DNA of 64,000 nucleotides from SZUA-309 sp965215995. Lineage in GTDB: Bacteria; Pseudomonadota; Gammaproteobacteria; Pseudomonadales; Azotimanducaceae. Location of the stretch: contig OZ244128.1 of the NCBI GenBank assembly GCA_965215995.1, forward strand, positions 4,898,001 through 4,962,000, given 5' to 3'. Each line of letters opens with the position of its first letter. Within the stretch, counting starts at the first letter, position 1. This document shows, in pieces, positions 1-8,929 of this stretch. The notes beneath the pieces were generated by a model. The model saw only the letters and a list, made by a program, of their open reading frames with translations. It had not been told where the DNA came from and ran no database searches. Made by a program: the position numbers and the translations under genes.

Positions 1-429
1 ATTCGTGGGGCCCTGTATGGCGGCAAAGGCTACGCGGCGGAGATTAATGACCAGGTCGCCTGCATGGTGATGATCGAGACCGAGGACGGCATCGCTAATC
101 TGGACGAGATTCTCTCCACACCCGGCGTGGATGGCGCCTATATAGGCCCTTCTGATCTGGCCCTGGCCATTGGCCTCGCGCCGCGGGGCGACAACGACGA
201 TCCGAAACACGCCGCCGTCGTGCAGGACATACTGGATGCCTGCAAAAAGCACGGCGTGGCTTCGGGCATACACACCTCGAGCCTCGAATACGCACAGAAG
301 TATCTGGGCATGGGCGTCAATATGGTGACTCTGGGATCCGACGGCGGCTGGCTGATGGCCGGTGCGGCCCGGGAGCTGGCAGCGGCGCGGGGAACTCAGG
401 AACAGGCTCGGGAGAAAACGGGCTACTGA
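1..429 (+). CDS. HpcH/HpaI family aldolase, 3' part only
   Basis: The reading frame is open from base 1, so the start lies upstream and only the last 142 residues are seen. The family cleaves 2-keto-3-deoxy acid type substrates in a metal-dependent class II aldol reaction in the cytoplasm. What supports this is the run MIETEDGIANLDEI, where the family has its metal-binding Glu, followed by GAYIGPSDLALAIG, the conserved GPxDL segment, and a C-terminal GVNMVTLGSD strand-loop. The exact substrate (hydroxyheptanedioate, keto-deoxy sugar acid or other) cannot be told from this fragment. The stop at 427-429 is followed by about 80 bases before rmuC. Family assignment is firm; substrate is unknown. 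Confidence 0.85.
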   Translation: MRGALYGGKGYAAEINDQVACMVMIETEDGIANLDEILSTPGVDGAYIGPSDLALAIGLAPRGDNDDPKHAAVVQDILDACKKHGVASGIHTSSLEYAQKYLGMGVNMVTLGSDGGWLMAGAARELAAARGTQEQAREKTGY

Positions 430-509
430 CACCGGCTCAAAAAACCTGTCCGATGGACCGTCGTCACCAAGATGGGCCGTCGGCGATAAAAAGCGCATAC
501 TAGGGCTCC

Positions 510-2090
510 ATGCAGTCCACGGACCTTACTTCCCTCCAGTCCCTGATCGACGCCATGGTGTCGGTGGCGAACGCCTACTGGCCACTGGCCGTCGCGGCCC
601 TCATCGGCGCTCTCGTTGCCAGCCTTGCCTGGCTCAGGCACTCCAACCAGAAAGCCCGCAACGCATTCGAAACGGGCCTCGCTCAGGACGCAGAGAAACG
701 CGCCCAGGAAACTCGTCTGGTCGAAGAACGGATGGAGATCCGCGCCCGGGAGTTTACCCGACTGGAGGGTCAGCTGGATGCGCTGAGTAGGGCGCATGAT
801 GCGGCTCGAGCGGAGCTCGAGGAGAAGACCCAGGCGGTGGCCGAATATCAGGCAAAGCAGGCAGGGCTGGAGGCGCGGTTGGACGAGTCCCGGAAGGCCT
901 TCGAAGAGAAGGAGGCGCTGTTCCGGGAATCCAGTGAGGCGCTGAAGCAGGAGTTTGAACTGCTGGCTAACCGCATCTTCGAGCGCCAGGGTCAGGCCCA
1001 CCAGGATAAGCTCTCTACCGTGCTGTCGCCGTTCAGGAAACAGATGGACGACTTCCGCAAGCGGGTGGACGAGGTCTATCACACCGAAAGCCAGGATCGA
1101 GCCTCTTTGCTGACCGAGGTGAAAAACCTCCAGCAGGCGTCAGAGAAGATCAATCAGGAAGCCGAGAACCTGACCAAGGCGCTCAAAGGCGACAGCAAGC
1201 TGCAGGGCAATTGGGGCGAGCTGGTGCTCGAGCGGGTGCTGGAGGAATCCGGGTTGCGCGCCGGCTTCGAGTACTTCCTGCAGGAGACGCGGCGTTCCGA
1301 GTCCGGAGATCTGAAACGACCGGATGTTCTGATCCGGCTGCCGGAGGACAAGGATGTGGTCATCGACGCCAAGGTGTCACTGACGGCTTACGAGCAGGCG
1401 CTTTCCAGCGAAGACCCGGCGCAGCGCGAGATCTTCCTGAAGCAGCACCTGGCCAGCCTGCGTGCCCACGTGAAACGTCTGGCGGATCAGGACTACGCCC
1501 ACCTCGAGGACGTCCGCTCTCTGGACTTCGTGCTCATGTTCGTGCCGATCGAGTCTGCCTTCACGCTTGCTGTGGAAGAGGATCACAAGCTGTTCACCGA
1601 TGCGTTCGAGAAACGCATCGTGATCGTCAGCCCAACCACGCTGATGATGACCTTGAGGATCATCCACAACGTCTGGCGGGCAGAAAAGCAGAATCACAAT
1701 GCCCAGGAGATTGCCCGGCGGGCAGGGGCGCTGTACGACAAGCTGCGCGGTCTGGTGGAAGACATGGAGCGGCTGGGGGCCCAGCTGAATACCGTAGAGA
1801 AGACCTACCAGTCCGCCGTTGGCAAGATCAGCACCGGTAAGAGCAATCTGGTTCGTCAGGTGGAGCAGTTCCGCGAGCTGGGCGCCCATGTGAAGAAGCC
1901 GCTGCCTAAATCGGTGATCGAAGCCTCCGAAGCCGGCGAGGCGGATGGCGCCATGCTGGCAAGCCCGTCGGAGGTCCCACAGGAGGCGATGCAGGAGGCC
2001 AGTGAGCGGGGCATCACGGTAGACTTGAATGACAGCGAGGCATCCGATCCAGCCGCAGAATCCGGCGTTGAGAAGAAGGCCGCGGAGTAG
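510..2090 (+). CDS. rmuC: RmuC-family DNA recombination protein
   Basis: 526 residues, the usual size for RmuC. It opens with one membrane segment (about residues 22-42), then a long charged coiled-coil region (about 45-200) and the RmuC domain (about 235-430). Recognisable family features are the NWGELVLERVLEESGL stretch and the later RPDVLIRL...VVIDAKVSL segment, which has the PD...DAK spacing of a restriction-endonuclease-like fold. In E. coli loss of RmuC raises recombination at inverted repeats; the precise reaction is not settled. The acidic C-terminal tail (about 470-526) is low complexity. The ATG at 510 places the membrane segment properly at the N-terminus. It appears to be a single-gene unit, with csrA starting 183 bases beyond its stop. 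Confidence 0.93.
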   Translation: MQSTDLTSLQSLIDAMVSVANAYWPLAVAALIGALVASLAWLRHSNQKARNAFETGLAQDAEKRAQETRLVEERMEIRAREFTRLEGQLDALSRAHDAARAELEEKTQAVAEYQAKQAGLEARLDESRKAFEEKEALFRESSEALKQEFELLANRIFERQGQAHQDKLSTVLSPFRKQMDDFRKRVDEVYHTESQDRASLLTEVKNLQQASEKINQEAENLTKALKGDSKLQGNWGELVLERVLEESGLRAGFEYFLQETRRSESGDLKRPDVLIRLPEDKDVVIDAKVSLTAYEQALSSEDPAQREIFLKQHLASLRAHVKRLADQDYAHLEDVRSLDFVLMFVPIESAFTLAVEEDHKLFTDAFEKRIVIVSPTTLMMTLRIIHNVWRAEKQNHNAQEIARRAGALYDKLRGLVEDMERLGAQLNTVEKTYQSAVGKISTGKSNLVRQVEQFRELGAHVKKPLPKSVIEASEAGEADGAMLASPSEVPQEAMQEASERGITVDLNDSEASDPAAESGVEKKAAE

Positions 2091-2273
2091 CTGCTACGGA
2101 GCGGCGGTCGGGCGGATTCTCGCCTCATTCAGCCCGGCCAGGAAAGTGTGCGCCTGGTCTCATTTCGCTCTGAATCGTTCCGAGTCAGTGTCAAGAAGGC
2201 ATATGAACTTCACAGAACGGGTCTGGGGAGCCAAGTAAATTGGGCGGCAGAAATGGATTGCGAGGACAACTTA

Positions 2274-2504
2274 ATGCTGGTGTTAACCCGGCGTGCCGGC
2301 GAATCGATAATGATCGACAACGAAATTGAGCTCAAAGTGCTCAAGATTCGCGGCAGCCAAGTGCATCTGGGAATTGATGCACCCAAGAAGTCGGCCGTGC
2401 ACCGCAAAGAGGTCTGGTTACGGATTCACGGTGAGCCTGCCAGTGCAGCTCCCCATGACGGGCCCGACGGTGACTTCTCAACGGATACGATCAAGACAGC
2501 CTGA
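2274..2504 (+). CDS. csrA: Carbon storage regulator CsrA
   Basis: CsrA is a small homodimeric RNA-binding protein that binds GGA-containing hairpins in mRNA leaders and controls translation of central metabolism, motility and exopolysaccharide genes. The start is MLVLTRRAGESI, the invariant N-terminus, and the RNA-binding strand with GSQVHLGIDAP and the VHRKEVW segment are intact. The start at 2274 is set by this N-terminus and by GAGGA at 2262-2266, seven bases upstream; the frame is also open upstream but that part is not CsrA-like. At 76 residues it is longer than the common 60-67, with an extra acidic, Pro/Ala-rich tail of about 25 residues after WLRI. It is a plausible regulator of the exopolysaccharide locus here, but that is inference. 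Confidence 0.96.
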   Translation: MLVLTRRAGESIMIDNEIELKVLKIRGSQVHLGIDAPKKSAVHRKEVWLRIHGEPASAAPHDGPDGDFSTDTIKTA

Positions 2505-2511
2505 TTCCAAT

Positions 2512-2540
2512 GCGCCACCCGCCAGTCGGTGACGTGGCGC
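2512..2540 (+). terminator. Possible hairpin after csrA
   Basis: GCGCCAC at 2512-2518 pairs perfectly with GTGGCGC at 2534-2540 across a 15-base loop, starting 8 bases after the csrA stop. There is no T-tract behind it on either strand, so a classic intrinsic terminator is not shown; it may only be a 3' stabilising stem. Confidence 0.3.
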
Positions 2541-2576
2541 CTCCCGCCAAACCCTAAACAACCCTAACAGCGATCC

Positions 2577-3050
2577 CTACGCCTCCAGACTGCTCGGACC
2601 ATCCTGGCTGATGAAGGCAGGTGTTTCGCAGATCGCGTAGGGGTGGATTTCTCCCACCGTCACCGGGTAGCGATGCTGATGGATGCCTTCGCGCACCTCA
2701 CGATCGAGCTGTTCCGCCGTTGGTTTCAGCAGCACGGAGTCCAGGGCCACCCAGATCGGGTTCACCGGCTTCAGCGGCGTGAAAGACAACACCGTCTCCC
2801 AGGTCGCCCGGTGCAGCTCCACCACCGCCAGGTCCGTCACGTAGCCCCAATGAGAAAACTCGCTCGGCTGGCCGCTGGCGAAGAGAACGGGCAGGGCCTG
2901 GTCGGCTTCGCTGGCGGCGTCCAGCATGTCCAGGGCGGCCAGCCAGGGATGGGTGTCGCGATACTTGCCTTCACCGCTGGATTCCAGCAGAGCCTTGAGG
3001 GCTTCCGCGCCGACGGTGGTGGCGAGACAATAGGGATACGGAGAGGTCAT
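2577..3050 (-). CDS. Conserved-looking protein of unknown function
   Basis: 157 residues, soluble, no signal peptide or membrane segment. I do not recognise the family with confidence. The composition is that of a real protein: a hydrophobic core pattern in AVVELHRATWETVLSFTPL and a compact Pro/Val/Ile-rich second half with HRYPVTVGEIHPYAIC. The alternating strands around FASGQPSEFSHWGY vaguely recall PUA/ASCH-type beta-barrels, but I would not name it so. The opposite-strand frame at 2643-3116 is Arg/His/Gln-rich and looks like a shadow. It is divergent from the FAN1-like gene, with 105 bases between the two starts that could hold both promoters. Confidence 0.65.
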   Translation of the reverse strand: MTSPYPYCLATTVGAEALKALLESSGEGKYRDTHPWLAALDMLDAASEADQALPVLFASGQPSEFSHWGYVTDLAVVELHRATWETVLSFTPLKPVNPIWVALDSVLLKPTAEQLDREVREGIHQHRYPVTVGEIHPYAICETPAFISQDGPSSLEA

Positions 3051-3155
3051 GTCGGACGAATTGTCTCCAGGGAGCTCAGGCAGGGATACTGTACATGCAT
3101 ACAGAGGATTTTATAATCGGACTTCCTCAGCGTCGAAACCGGCCATCGCCTCAGC

Positions 3156-4757
3156 GTGTTCAAGCTCAAGCCACAGGAGCCACCACCGCCCGACTACTAC
3201 GCGGCAAACCTCCGGCATCTTTTTAACCACGTTCAGGAGTTCTATGCGGACATCCTGACCTGCGAGGAGAGTGCTTACCTGCACGTGTTCCTGAGCGCCT
3301 CTGATGATGCCCAGCGGCTGTATGCACGCCTGCTCGGCAGAAAAGGTCCCTGGATCCGCGTGGACAAGCTGAACTATCAGGAGATCGCCGACTGTGATGC
3401 GGCGCTAGCGGAGCTCGCGGCAGCCGGTTTGGTGGAGGTAGGCGCAGCAGCACCGGCGGAAACGCTGCTTGGCCTTTTGACTCAGACGGAACGCAAGGCG
3501 ACTTTTCCGGCCGTGCGGGGTTCGCGGAAAGCGGACTGGATTGCCGACTGTCTGGGACGGTACGCGGATGAAAGGATTCGTCGCGTCCTCGCTCGTCGGT
3601 ATGCCTGGGTGAACCTTGGCCGATATCGCCTGGTCAGGCTGGTCCAGTTGCTCTTTTTCGGCGATGACCATCAGGATACCAGCACCTTCGTGCTCCAGGA
3701 TCTGGGGTTGATGCGGTTCGAGAGCTACGCGCTGACCCGCTCGGAGAGGCTGTTCCCGGATCGTCAGGCGCTGGAACGCTATCGGCATCTACGCCGTCTG
3801 GACCGCCTTTGCCATCGCGTGGATGAAGCCGCGGATCTGGATGCTTGGTTGCTCGAAGCCCTGGATGTCCCAGCCGGGAACCGGCAGGAGCAACGGCAGC
3901 GGGATCGAACGCTCAATCGGCTCGGTCAGCGCTTCGAGCGTTCGGGTGACTATGATCGTGCGCTTGATTGTTATGGCCGCTCCCGCATGCATCCGGCCCG
4001 GGAACGTCGGGCGAGGATCCTCAAGAAGCTCGAAGATGATGAGGGCTCACAGAGTCTGGTGGCACACATGGCAGCGACGCCACGCTGTGCTGAAGAGGTG
4101 GACTTCGCAAAGCGGTTCGGCAGACGGGCGCGGCGTGGGGAGGAGGCAATTTCCGTGGTGCCTCTGCCCGAACCGGTTACTCACATTGAAGCGCATGCGG
4201 CAGCGCTCCTCGGCGCCGCCGGTGGCTTTGTTTTTCATCTGGAGAACGCGTTACCGAGGAGTCTGGCCGGCCTTGCCTACTGGGAAGAGATTTTTGCGCC
4301 GTTGCCGGGCGCCTTCACCAATCCGTTTCAGACCGGGCCGTTGGATCTCTTCTGGCCGGATTTCGCTGAAGCGAGGGCCGAAGCCATCGCGGCACGTACC
4401 GAGGCGCTGTCGGAACCGGGTGCCATGAAGCGGGCGCTGGAAGCGACCTTTGCGGAGAAAGTGGGCGTTGCCAACCGGATGGTTTCCTGGCGGCATTTCG
4501 ATGCGACGGTGCTCGAGGTGCTTCTGCGCTACCTGCCGGAAGATGCGCTGCTGTCGTTGGCCAGGCATGTGATCCGCTGGCCTTACCGCACACGGAACGG
4601 CTTTCCGGACCTCACCGTGGTGTACGGACCGGATAACTTCGAGTTTGTCGAGGTGAAAGGCCCAACCGATCAGCTGCAGCCTGGTCAGCGGGTCTGGCTG
4701 AGCGCCTTGGATCAACTCGGGTTGCCTGCCCGGGTGTTGAAGTTCAAAGCATGCTGA
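3156..4757 (+). CDS. FAN1-like VRR-NUC structure-specific nuclease
   Basis: 533 residues. The C-terminal 60 or so form a VRR-NUC domain: Asp485 in FPDLTVVYG, then Glu499 and Lys501 in FVEVKGPTD, the PD-(D/E)xK catalytic triad, followed by LQPGQRVWLSAL. The long helical N-terminal part matches bacterial FAN1 in size. FAN1 enzymes cut flap and branched DNA and unhook interstrand crosslinks. The start is a GTG at 3156, chosen because the protein begins just before a conserved-looking PPPPDYYAANL region. The stop overlaps the ATG of the following helicase gene by 7 bases (4751-4757), so the two are almost certainly translated together and probably act on the same lesions. Family call is confident; physiological substrate is inferred. 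Confidence 0.85.
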   Translation: MFKLKPQEPPPPDYYAANLRHLFNHVQEFYADILTCEESAYLHVFLSASDDAQRLYARLLGRKGPWIRVDKLNYQEIADCDAALAELAAAGLVEVGAAAPAETLLGLLTQTERKATFPAVRGSRKADWIADCLGRYADERIRRVLARRYAWVNLGRYRLVRLVQLLFFGDDHQDTSTFVLQDLGLMRFESYALTRSERLFPDRQALERYRHLRRLDRLCHRVDEAADLDAWLLEALDVPAGNRQEQRQRDRTLNRLGQRFERSGDYDRALDCYGRSRMHPARERRARILKKLEDDEGSQSLVAHMAATPRCAEEVDFAKRFGRRARRGEEAISVVPLPEPVTHIEAHAAALLGAAGGFVFHLENALPRSLAGLAYWEEIFAPLPGAFTNPFQTGPLDLFWPDFAEARAEAIAARTEALSEPGAMKRALEATFAEKVGVANRMVSWRHFDATVLEVLLRYLPEDALLSLARHVIRWPYRTRNGFPDLTVVYGPDNFEFVEVKGPTDQLQPGQRVWLSALDQLGLPARVLKFKAC

Positions 4758-7225
4758 ACAGGGTTTCAGTGAAAACCCTGGCCGAGTTCGTGCACCGGCG
4801 GGGGGATCTCTATCCGTCCCTCGGCGGCCGGGTAACCGGAGAGGAAGGGATCGCGGCCCAGCGCCGGGCGCAGCAGAACCGGGGAGACGGTTACCAGCGG
4901 GAAGTGGCCGTGGGCGGGGAGTTCACCATCAGCGACGTTGAGATCTCGCTGACCGGCCGGCTGGATGGCTGCGATCTCACGACCGGTGTGCCGTTTATTG
5001 AGGAGATCAAGACCACCCGGGCTGATCCCGAGGAGGTCGAACGCGCTGTAGGCTCTGCGCACTGGGCACAGGCCAGGCTGTATGCCGCTTTGTTAGCGCG
5101 AGAGCATCCGGCGCGGGAAAGCTGGCAGATTCGACTCCTGTACTGCCATCCTGAGACAAACGTGCGCAAATCCTTCGCAGAAGACCGATCGGCCGAGTGG
5201 CTGGTGGACTATCTCCTACACGCGCTCAGTGCCTATGCTGACTGGCTGGGTGCGCAACAGCGCTACCAGACCGCGCGGAACCGCTGGCTCGAGGCGCGGG
5301 ACTTTCCTTACGGTGGGTTCCGGGCGCATCAACGCGCGCTGGCCGGACGGGTGTATCAGGCCTTCCGGGATGGTGAGCATCTGCTGCTGGAAGCGCCCAC
5401 AGGGAGTGGTAAGACCATGGGGGTGCTTTATCCCGCCCTGAAGGCATTGGCGGCAGGGCACATAGCGCGTCTTTTCTATCTCACCAGTCGGGGCACCGGC
5501 GCTCTGGCGGCGATGAGGGCGGCGGCAGATGTGGGCACGGCAGGTAACCGGATCCGGGTGGTGGACCTGGTGGCGAAGGAGAAGGCCTGCCTGGTGGAAG
5601 GTATGCCTTGCGACGAGCGTTGCCCGTATTCAGTCGGTTACTACGATCGAATTCGCGCGGCGTTGGTGGATGCACTGGATCGACAGAGGCTGGATCGGGA
5701 AAGCGCCCGTGCCGTTGCTGAAGCGCACCAGGTCTGTCCCTTCGAGCTGACACTGGACGCAGCACTGTGGGCCGATCTGATCATCGGCGACTACAACTAC
5801 CTGCTCGATCCGGTCGTGCGCCTGCAGCGCTTCATGGATGATGGTGGGTTGGGGTTGCTGATTGACGAAAGCCACCAACTGGCTGAGCGGACCAGAGACA
5901 TGCTCTCGCTCGAGCTGAACCGGGAAGCAGTCAAAGCCGCTATTGCTGAATCGCCACCGGCCGGGATTGCCCGTCGATTGAAAAGCGTGGACCGGATTCT
6001 GATGGAAACACGGCGCGGGCTGGTCACCGAGTTGGCCGCCTCGGCTGGTAGCTGTAGTGAAGAGATGGTAATCGATCCGCCGGTTAAGCTGCTCAAATCC
6101 GCCCAGAAAGCGTTGGAGGCTCTGGCGGAGGAAGAGATCGATCTCAGCGCCTGGCCGCTTTGCCGGCAGGTGCTGTTTGATCTTTCCCGGTGGGTACGTG
6201 CGCAGAACTGGGCACTTCAAGGTGATGACCTACGAAGCGGCGGCCTCTCGGACGACTACGAGGGTGCTGTAGCGGCAGGCACCAGCGGTGGTGGCACCCA
6301 CACCCTCGCACCGGAATTCCGATACCTCGCCCAGGTGACGGATCGTAGTCGCGGCCGGAAAGGCGTGCGGATTCGTCTGGCCTGCCTGGACCCGGCGCCC
6401 TACCTCGAGTCCGTGCTGGCCGAATATGGTCCCCACGTGCGTTTCTCCGGCACGGTCACCCCCCTCGATCTTTATCAGCGCCTGCATGGCCAGGTAGATG
6501 CGCCGGGCGAGCGGGTCGAAAGCCCCTTTGCGGCCGAACAGCTGGCCACGCTGGTGGTCGCTGATCTGCCCGTTTACTACCGGCAACGCTCAGCGTCGCT
6601 GCCTCGACTCAAGGATCTGGTGCGTTGTACGGTGGCTGCCAAAGCCGGTAACTACCTGGTGGCGCTGCCATCCTTCGAGTACCTGAACCAACTGGCTGAG
6701 AGCCTAGTGAACGAAGGGACCTATGAGCTGCTGGTCCAGACCCCGGGGATGGATGACGCTGCCAGGGCAGACTATCTCGCCCGGTATCAGGATGACGGTC
6801 AGACCCGCGTCGGCCTCATCGTTCTGGGTGGGCTCTTCGCCGAGTCGGTGGACTTCAGTCATGCACCTCTGGCCGGCGTGATATGCGTCGGTGTGGGCTT
6901 GCCGCCGGCCAGTCGGCAGAAAGAGGAGATGCGCAGCCATTTCGATGCGAGCCTCGGTGCCGGTGGGGGCGATATGGTTGCTTATCAGCAACCGGCCATG
7001 ACCAAGGTGCTGCAGATGGCAGGTCGGTTGCTTCGCAGCCCGGAGGATCGAGGCGTGCTGGTCCTGATCGACGATCGATTCGCCCGTCCCGCTTTTCAGC
7101 GTTTCTACCCCAAGCACTGGCAACCGCTCAACGTGCGCGCTGCCGATGTGCCCGCGCGGCTGGAAAACTTCTGGCAGGCGGTGCCCGGCTTGCCTAGACT
7201 CCGCACTGCGAACGAACCGGGCTAG
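4751..7225 (+). CDS. Rad3/DinG-like superfamily 2 DNA helicase with Fe-S cluster and N-terminal nuclease-like domain
   Basis: 824 residues. Residues 60-160 look like a RecB-type PD-(D/E)xK module: Asp72 in GRLDGCD and Glu85/Lys87 in EEIKTTR, then a helix with HWAQARLYAALL. The helicase follows: Walker A APTGSGKT at 215-222, four cysteines Cys280, Cys287, Cys291 and Cys329 spaced as a 4Fe-4S cluster of the XPD/DinG type, the DESH box at 372-375, and motif VI QMAGRLLRSPEDRG near the C-terminus. It should be an ATP-driven 5'-3' helicase. It overlaps the FAN1-like gene by 7 bases, suggesting a helicase/nuclease pair for crosslink or branched-DNA repair. Whether the N-terminal domain is an active nuclease cannot be decided by eye. 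Confidence 0.88.
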   Translation: MLNRVSVKTLAEFVHRRGDLYPSLGGRVTGEEGIAAQRRAQQNRGDGYQREVAVGGEFTISDVEISLTGRLDGCDLTTGVPFIEEIKTTRADPEEVERAVGSAHWAQARLYAALLAREHPARESWQIRLLYCHPETNVRKSFAEDRSAEWLVDYLLHALSAYADWLGAQQRYQTARNRWLEARDFPYGGFRAHQRALAGRVYQAFRDGEHLLLEAPTGSGKTMGVLYPALKALAAGHIARLFYLTSRGTGALAAMRAAADVGTAGNRIRVVDLVAKEKACLVEGMPCDERCPYSVGYYDRIRAALVDALDRQRLDRESARAVAEAHQVCPFELTLDAALWADLIIGDYNYLLDPVVRLQRFMDDGGLGLLIDESHQLAERTRDMLSLELNREAVKAAIAESPPAGIARRLKSVDRILMETRRGLVTELAASAGSCSEEMVIDPPVKLLKSAQKALEALAEEEIDLSAWPLCRQVLFDLSRWVRAQNWALQGDDLRSGGLSDDYEGAVAAGTSGGGTHTLAPEFRYLAQVTDRSRGRKGVRIRLACLDPAPYLESVLAEYGPHVRFSGTVTPLDLYQRLHGQVDAPGERVESPFAAEQLATLVVADLPVYYRQRSASLPRLKDLVRCTVAAKAGNYLVALPSFEYLNQLAESLVNEGTYELLVQTPGMDDAARADYLARYQDDGQTRVGLIVLGGLFAESVDFSHAPLAGVICVGVGLPPASRQKEEMRSHFDASLGAGGGDMVAYQQPAMTKVLQMAGRLLRSPEDRGVLVLIDDRFARPAFQRFYPKHWQPLNVRAADVPARLENFWQAVPGLPRLRTANEPG

Positions 7226-7285
7226 AAATCCCCGGTTGTCTGCCCCCCAGGTAACTAGCAAGAATCGCAAAGATCTCTAAAGAAA

Positions 7286-8704
7286 GTGAGCACCGAACGA
7301 AAAATCCGGCGCACCAAGATCATCTGCACGATCGGGCCGGCCACTGCCAGCTTCGAGATGCTGGAGAAGCTGGCAGTGGCCGGCATGAACGTGGTCCGCC
7401 TCAACATGTCCCACGCCGATCACGAGAGCGCCCAGCAGATCGTCAACTGGATCCGCACCCTGAACCGGAAGCTGACTCATCCGGTGGCGATCCTGCTCGA
7501 CACCCAGGGCCCGGAGATCCGCACCGGTGATATTGCCGAGCCGATGAACCTGAAAAACGGTGATGTGGTCACCGTCAGCGTGCTGCCGGGTGATGTGGAA
7601 TCGAGCTCCATCCACATCAACTACGAAGAACTGGTGGAAGTGCTGGAGGTGGGCAATCGGCTGACCGTGGACAACGGCCTGATCAACTTCGAGGTGCTGG
7701 AAAAGCAGGGCGACGACCGGCTCGTCTGCAAAGTGCTGGATGGCGGCACCCTCGGTGGACGGCGCCATGTAAACCTACCCGGCGTGCGGATCAACCTGCC
7801 GGCGATTACTCCGAAAGATCGGCGCGACATTCAGTGGGGGCTCGACAACGACGTCGACTTCGTGGCGCTGTCCTTCGTGCGCAAGCCGGACGATGTGGTT
7901 GAGCTGCGGGAGTTCATGGGGGCGAAGGCCAAGAACGTGAAGGTGGTCGCCAAGATCGAGGATCAGGAAGGGGTTGCCAACATTCACGGCATCGTCGAGC
8001 AGGCGGATGGGGTGATGGTGGCTCGGGGCGATCTGGGCATCGAAACCAACATCGCCGATCTGCCGAACATCCAACGCCGCATCGTGCACGCGGCGCTACA
8101 GGGCGGCAAGCGCTGCGTGGTGGCAACCCACATGCTCGAATCCATGATCGACAACCCGATCCCGACCCGGGCGGAAGTTACCGACGTGGCCAACGCGATA
8201 TACGAAGGTACGGACGCGGTCATGCTCTCCGGTGAGACCAGCATCGGTAACTACCCGGTCCGTTGCGTGGAGCAGCTGGACTCCATCGCCCGCCACTCCG
8301 AGGCCTGGCCGGGGCTGGGTTACGAGAAAGACCTGGTGCCGGATACGGACAAGCAGCATATCGCGATCAATGCGGTATCCCTGGCGGAAGACATCATGGC
8401 CAAGGGGATCGTAGTGATTACCCGGCGGGGCATCACGGCGGATCTGGTCACCAGCGCCCGGCCCCATTCCGTGCCGATCTTTGCGTTCACCAACCACTCC
8501 CAGACCCGGCGGCGACTGACCCTCAATCGGGCGGTGGTGCCGTATCGGATGGAGTTTTCTTCCCAGCCGGAGAAGACGCTGCAACGGGCGCTCGGGATAT
8601 TGAAGGAACGGGAAGGGTTTGTTGCTGGCGATAAGGTGGTCGTGATTTCGGATGTTCTGGCTGAGTTTAATTCGGATGCGATTCAGTTGAGACATCTGTC
8701 GTAG
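7286..8704 (+). CDS. pyk: Pyruvate kinase
   Basis: Converts phosphoenolpyruvate and ADP to pyruvate and ATP, the last step of glycolysis. The 472-residue product has the family N-terminus RRTKIICTIGPA, the substrate loop NMSHADHESA, LDTQGPEIRTG, the active-site strand VVAKIEDQEGVANI, and MVARGDLGIE. The C-terminal allosteric domain ends with VVISDVLAEFNSDAIQLRHL. The start is a GTG at 7286 (SerThrGluArgLys follows), which is the only start giving the usual short N-terminus; its ribosome site is weak (AAAGAAA). It follows the helicase gene by 60 bases. A 34-base hairpin lies just downstream. Confidence 0.96.
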   Translation: MSTERKIRRTKIICTIGPATASFEMLEKLAVAGMNVVRLNMSHADHESAQQIVNWIRTLNRKLTHPVAILLDTQGPEIRTGDIAEPMNLKNGDVVTVSVLPGDVESSSIHINYEELVEVLEVGNRLTVDNGLINFEVLEKQGDDRLVCKVLDGGTLGGRRHVNLPGVRINLPAITPKDRRDIQWGLDNDVDFVALSFVRKPDDVVELREFMGAKAKNVKVVAKIEDQEGVANIHGIVEQADGVMVARGDLGIETNIADLPNIQRRIVHAALQGGKRCVVATHMLESMIDNPIPTRAEVTDVANAIYEGTDAVMLSGETSIGNYPVRCVEQLDSIARHSEAWPGLGYEKDLVPDTDKQHIAINAVSLAEDIMAKGIVVITRRGITADLVTSARPHSVPIFAFTNHSQTRRRLTLNRAVVPYRMEFSSQPEKTLQRALGILKEREGFVAGDKVVVISDVLAEFNSDAIQLRHLS

Positions 8705-8716
8705 GCACTTAACTGG

Positions 8717-8750
8717 AGGAATGACCAGGCTACCGCGCTTGGTCGTTCCT
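8717..8750 (+). terminator. Hairpin 12 bases after pyk
   Basis: AGGAATGACCA at 8717-8727 pairs with TGGTCGTTCCT at 8740-8750 (10 Watson-Crick pairs and one G-T), loop of 12 bases. There is no T-run after it, so the role as terminator is likely by position only. Confidence 0.45.
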
Positions 8751-8781
8751 GAGGGTGTGGGTTCAGTCGAAAGGGTGTTTC

Positions 8782-8929
8782 GCGTTGTGTCTGGGGTTGG
8801 AAACCGGGCGTCCCGCTTGCCCCTTCGGGGTGCCCTCGACTCCGCTCGTCGGCCTTTCGCTTCGCGAATCGGCCACTCTCTCCGCTCGGCTGCGCTCCCG
8901 AGCCCGGTTTCCAACCCCAGGCACAACGC
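8782..8929. repeat. Long imperfect fold-back around repeat copy A
   Basis: The 19 bases at 8791-8809 are an exact inverted copy of 8902-8920 (CTGGGGTTGGAAACCGGGC and its complement). Pairing continues outward with one mismatch through GCGTTGTG (8783-8790 against 8921-8928). The arms enclose the 86-base copy A at 8813-8898, so in single-stranded form the whole segment would make a stem of almost 30 base pairs topped by the repeat. Confidence 0.8.
8813..8898 (+). repeat. Inverted repeat copy A, 86 bases
   Basis: Its reverse complement equals 9217-9302 at 85 of 86 positions by direct reading; the one difference falls within the run between CTCGA and CCCCTTCGG. The unit contains the short palindrome TTCGCGAA and several CGCTCGGC-like clusters. 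It lies inside the fold-back arms at 8782-8929. Confidence 0.9.

Noticed and set aside
2643..3116. Plus-strand frame opposite the unknown 157-residue protein
   Set aside because: Composition of a shadow (Arg, His, Gln excess); the minus frame has the better hydrophobic core pattern.
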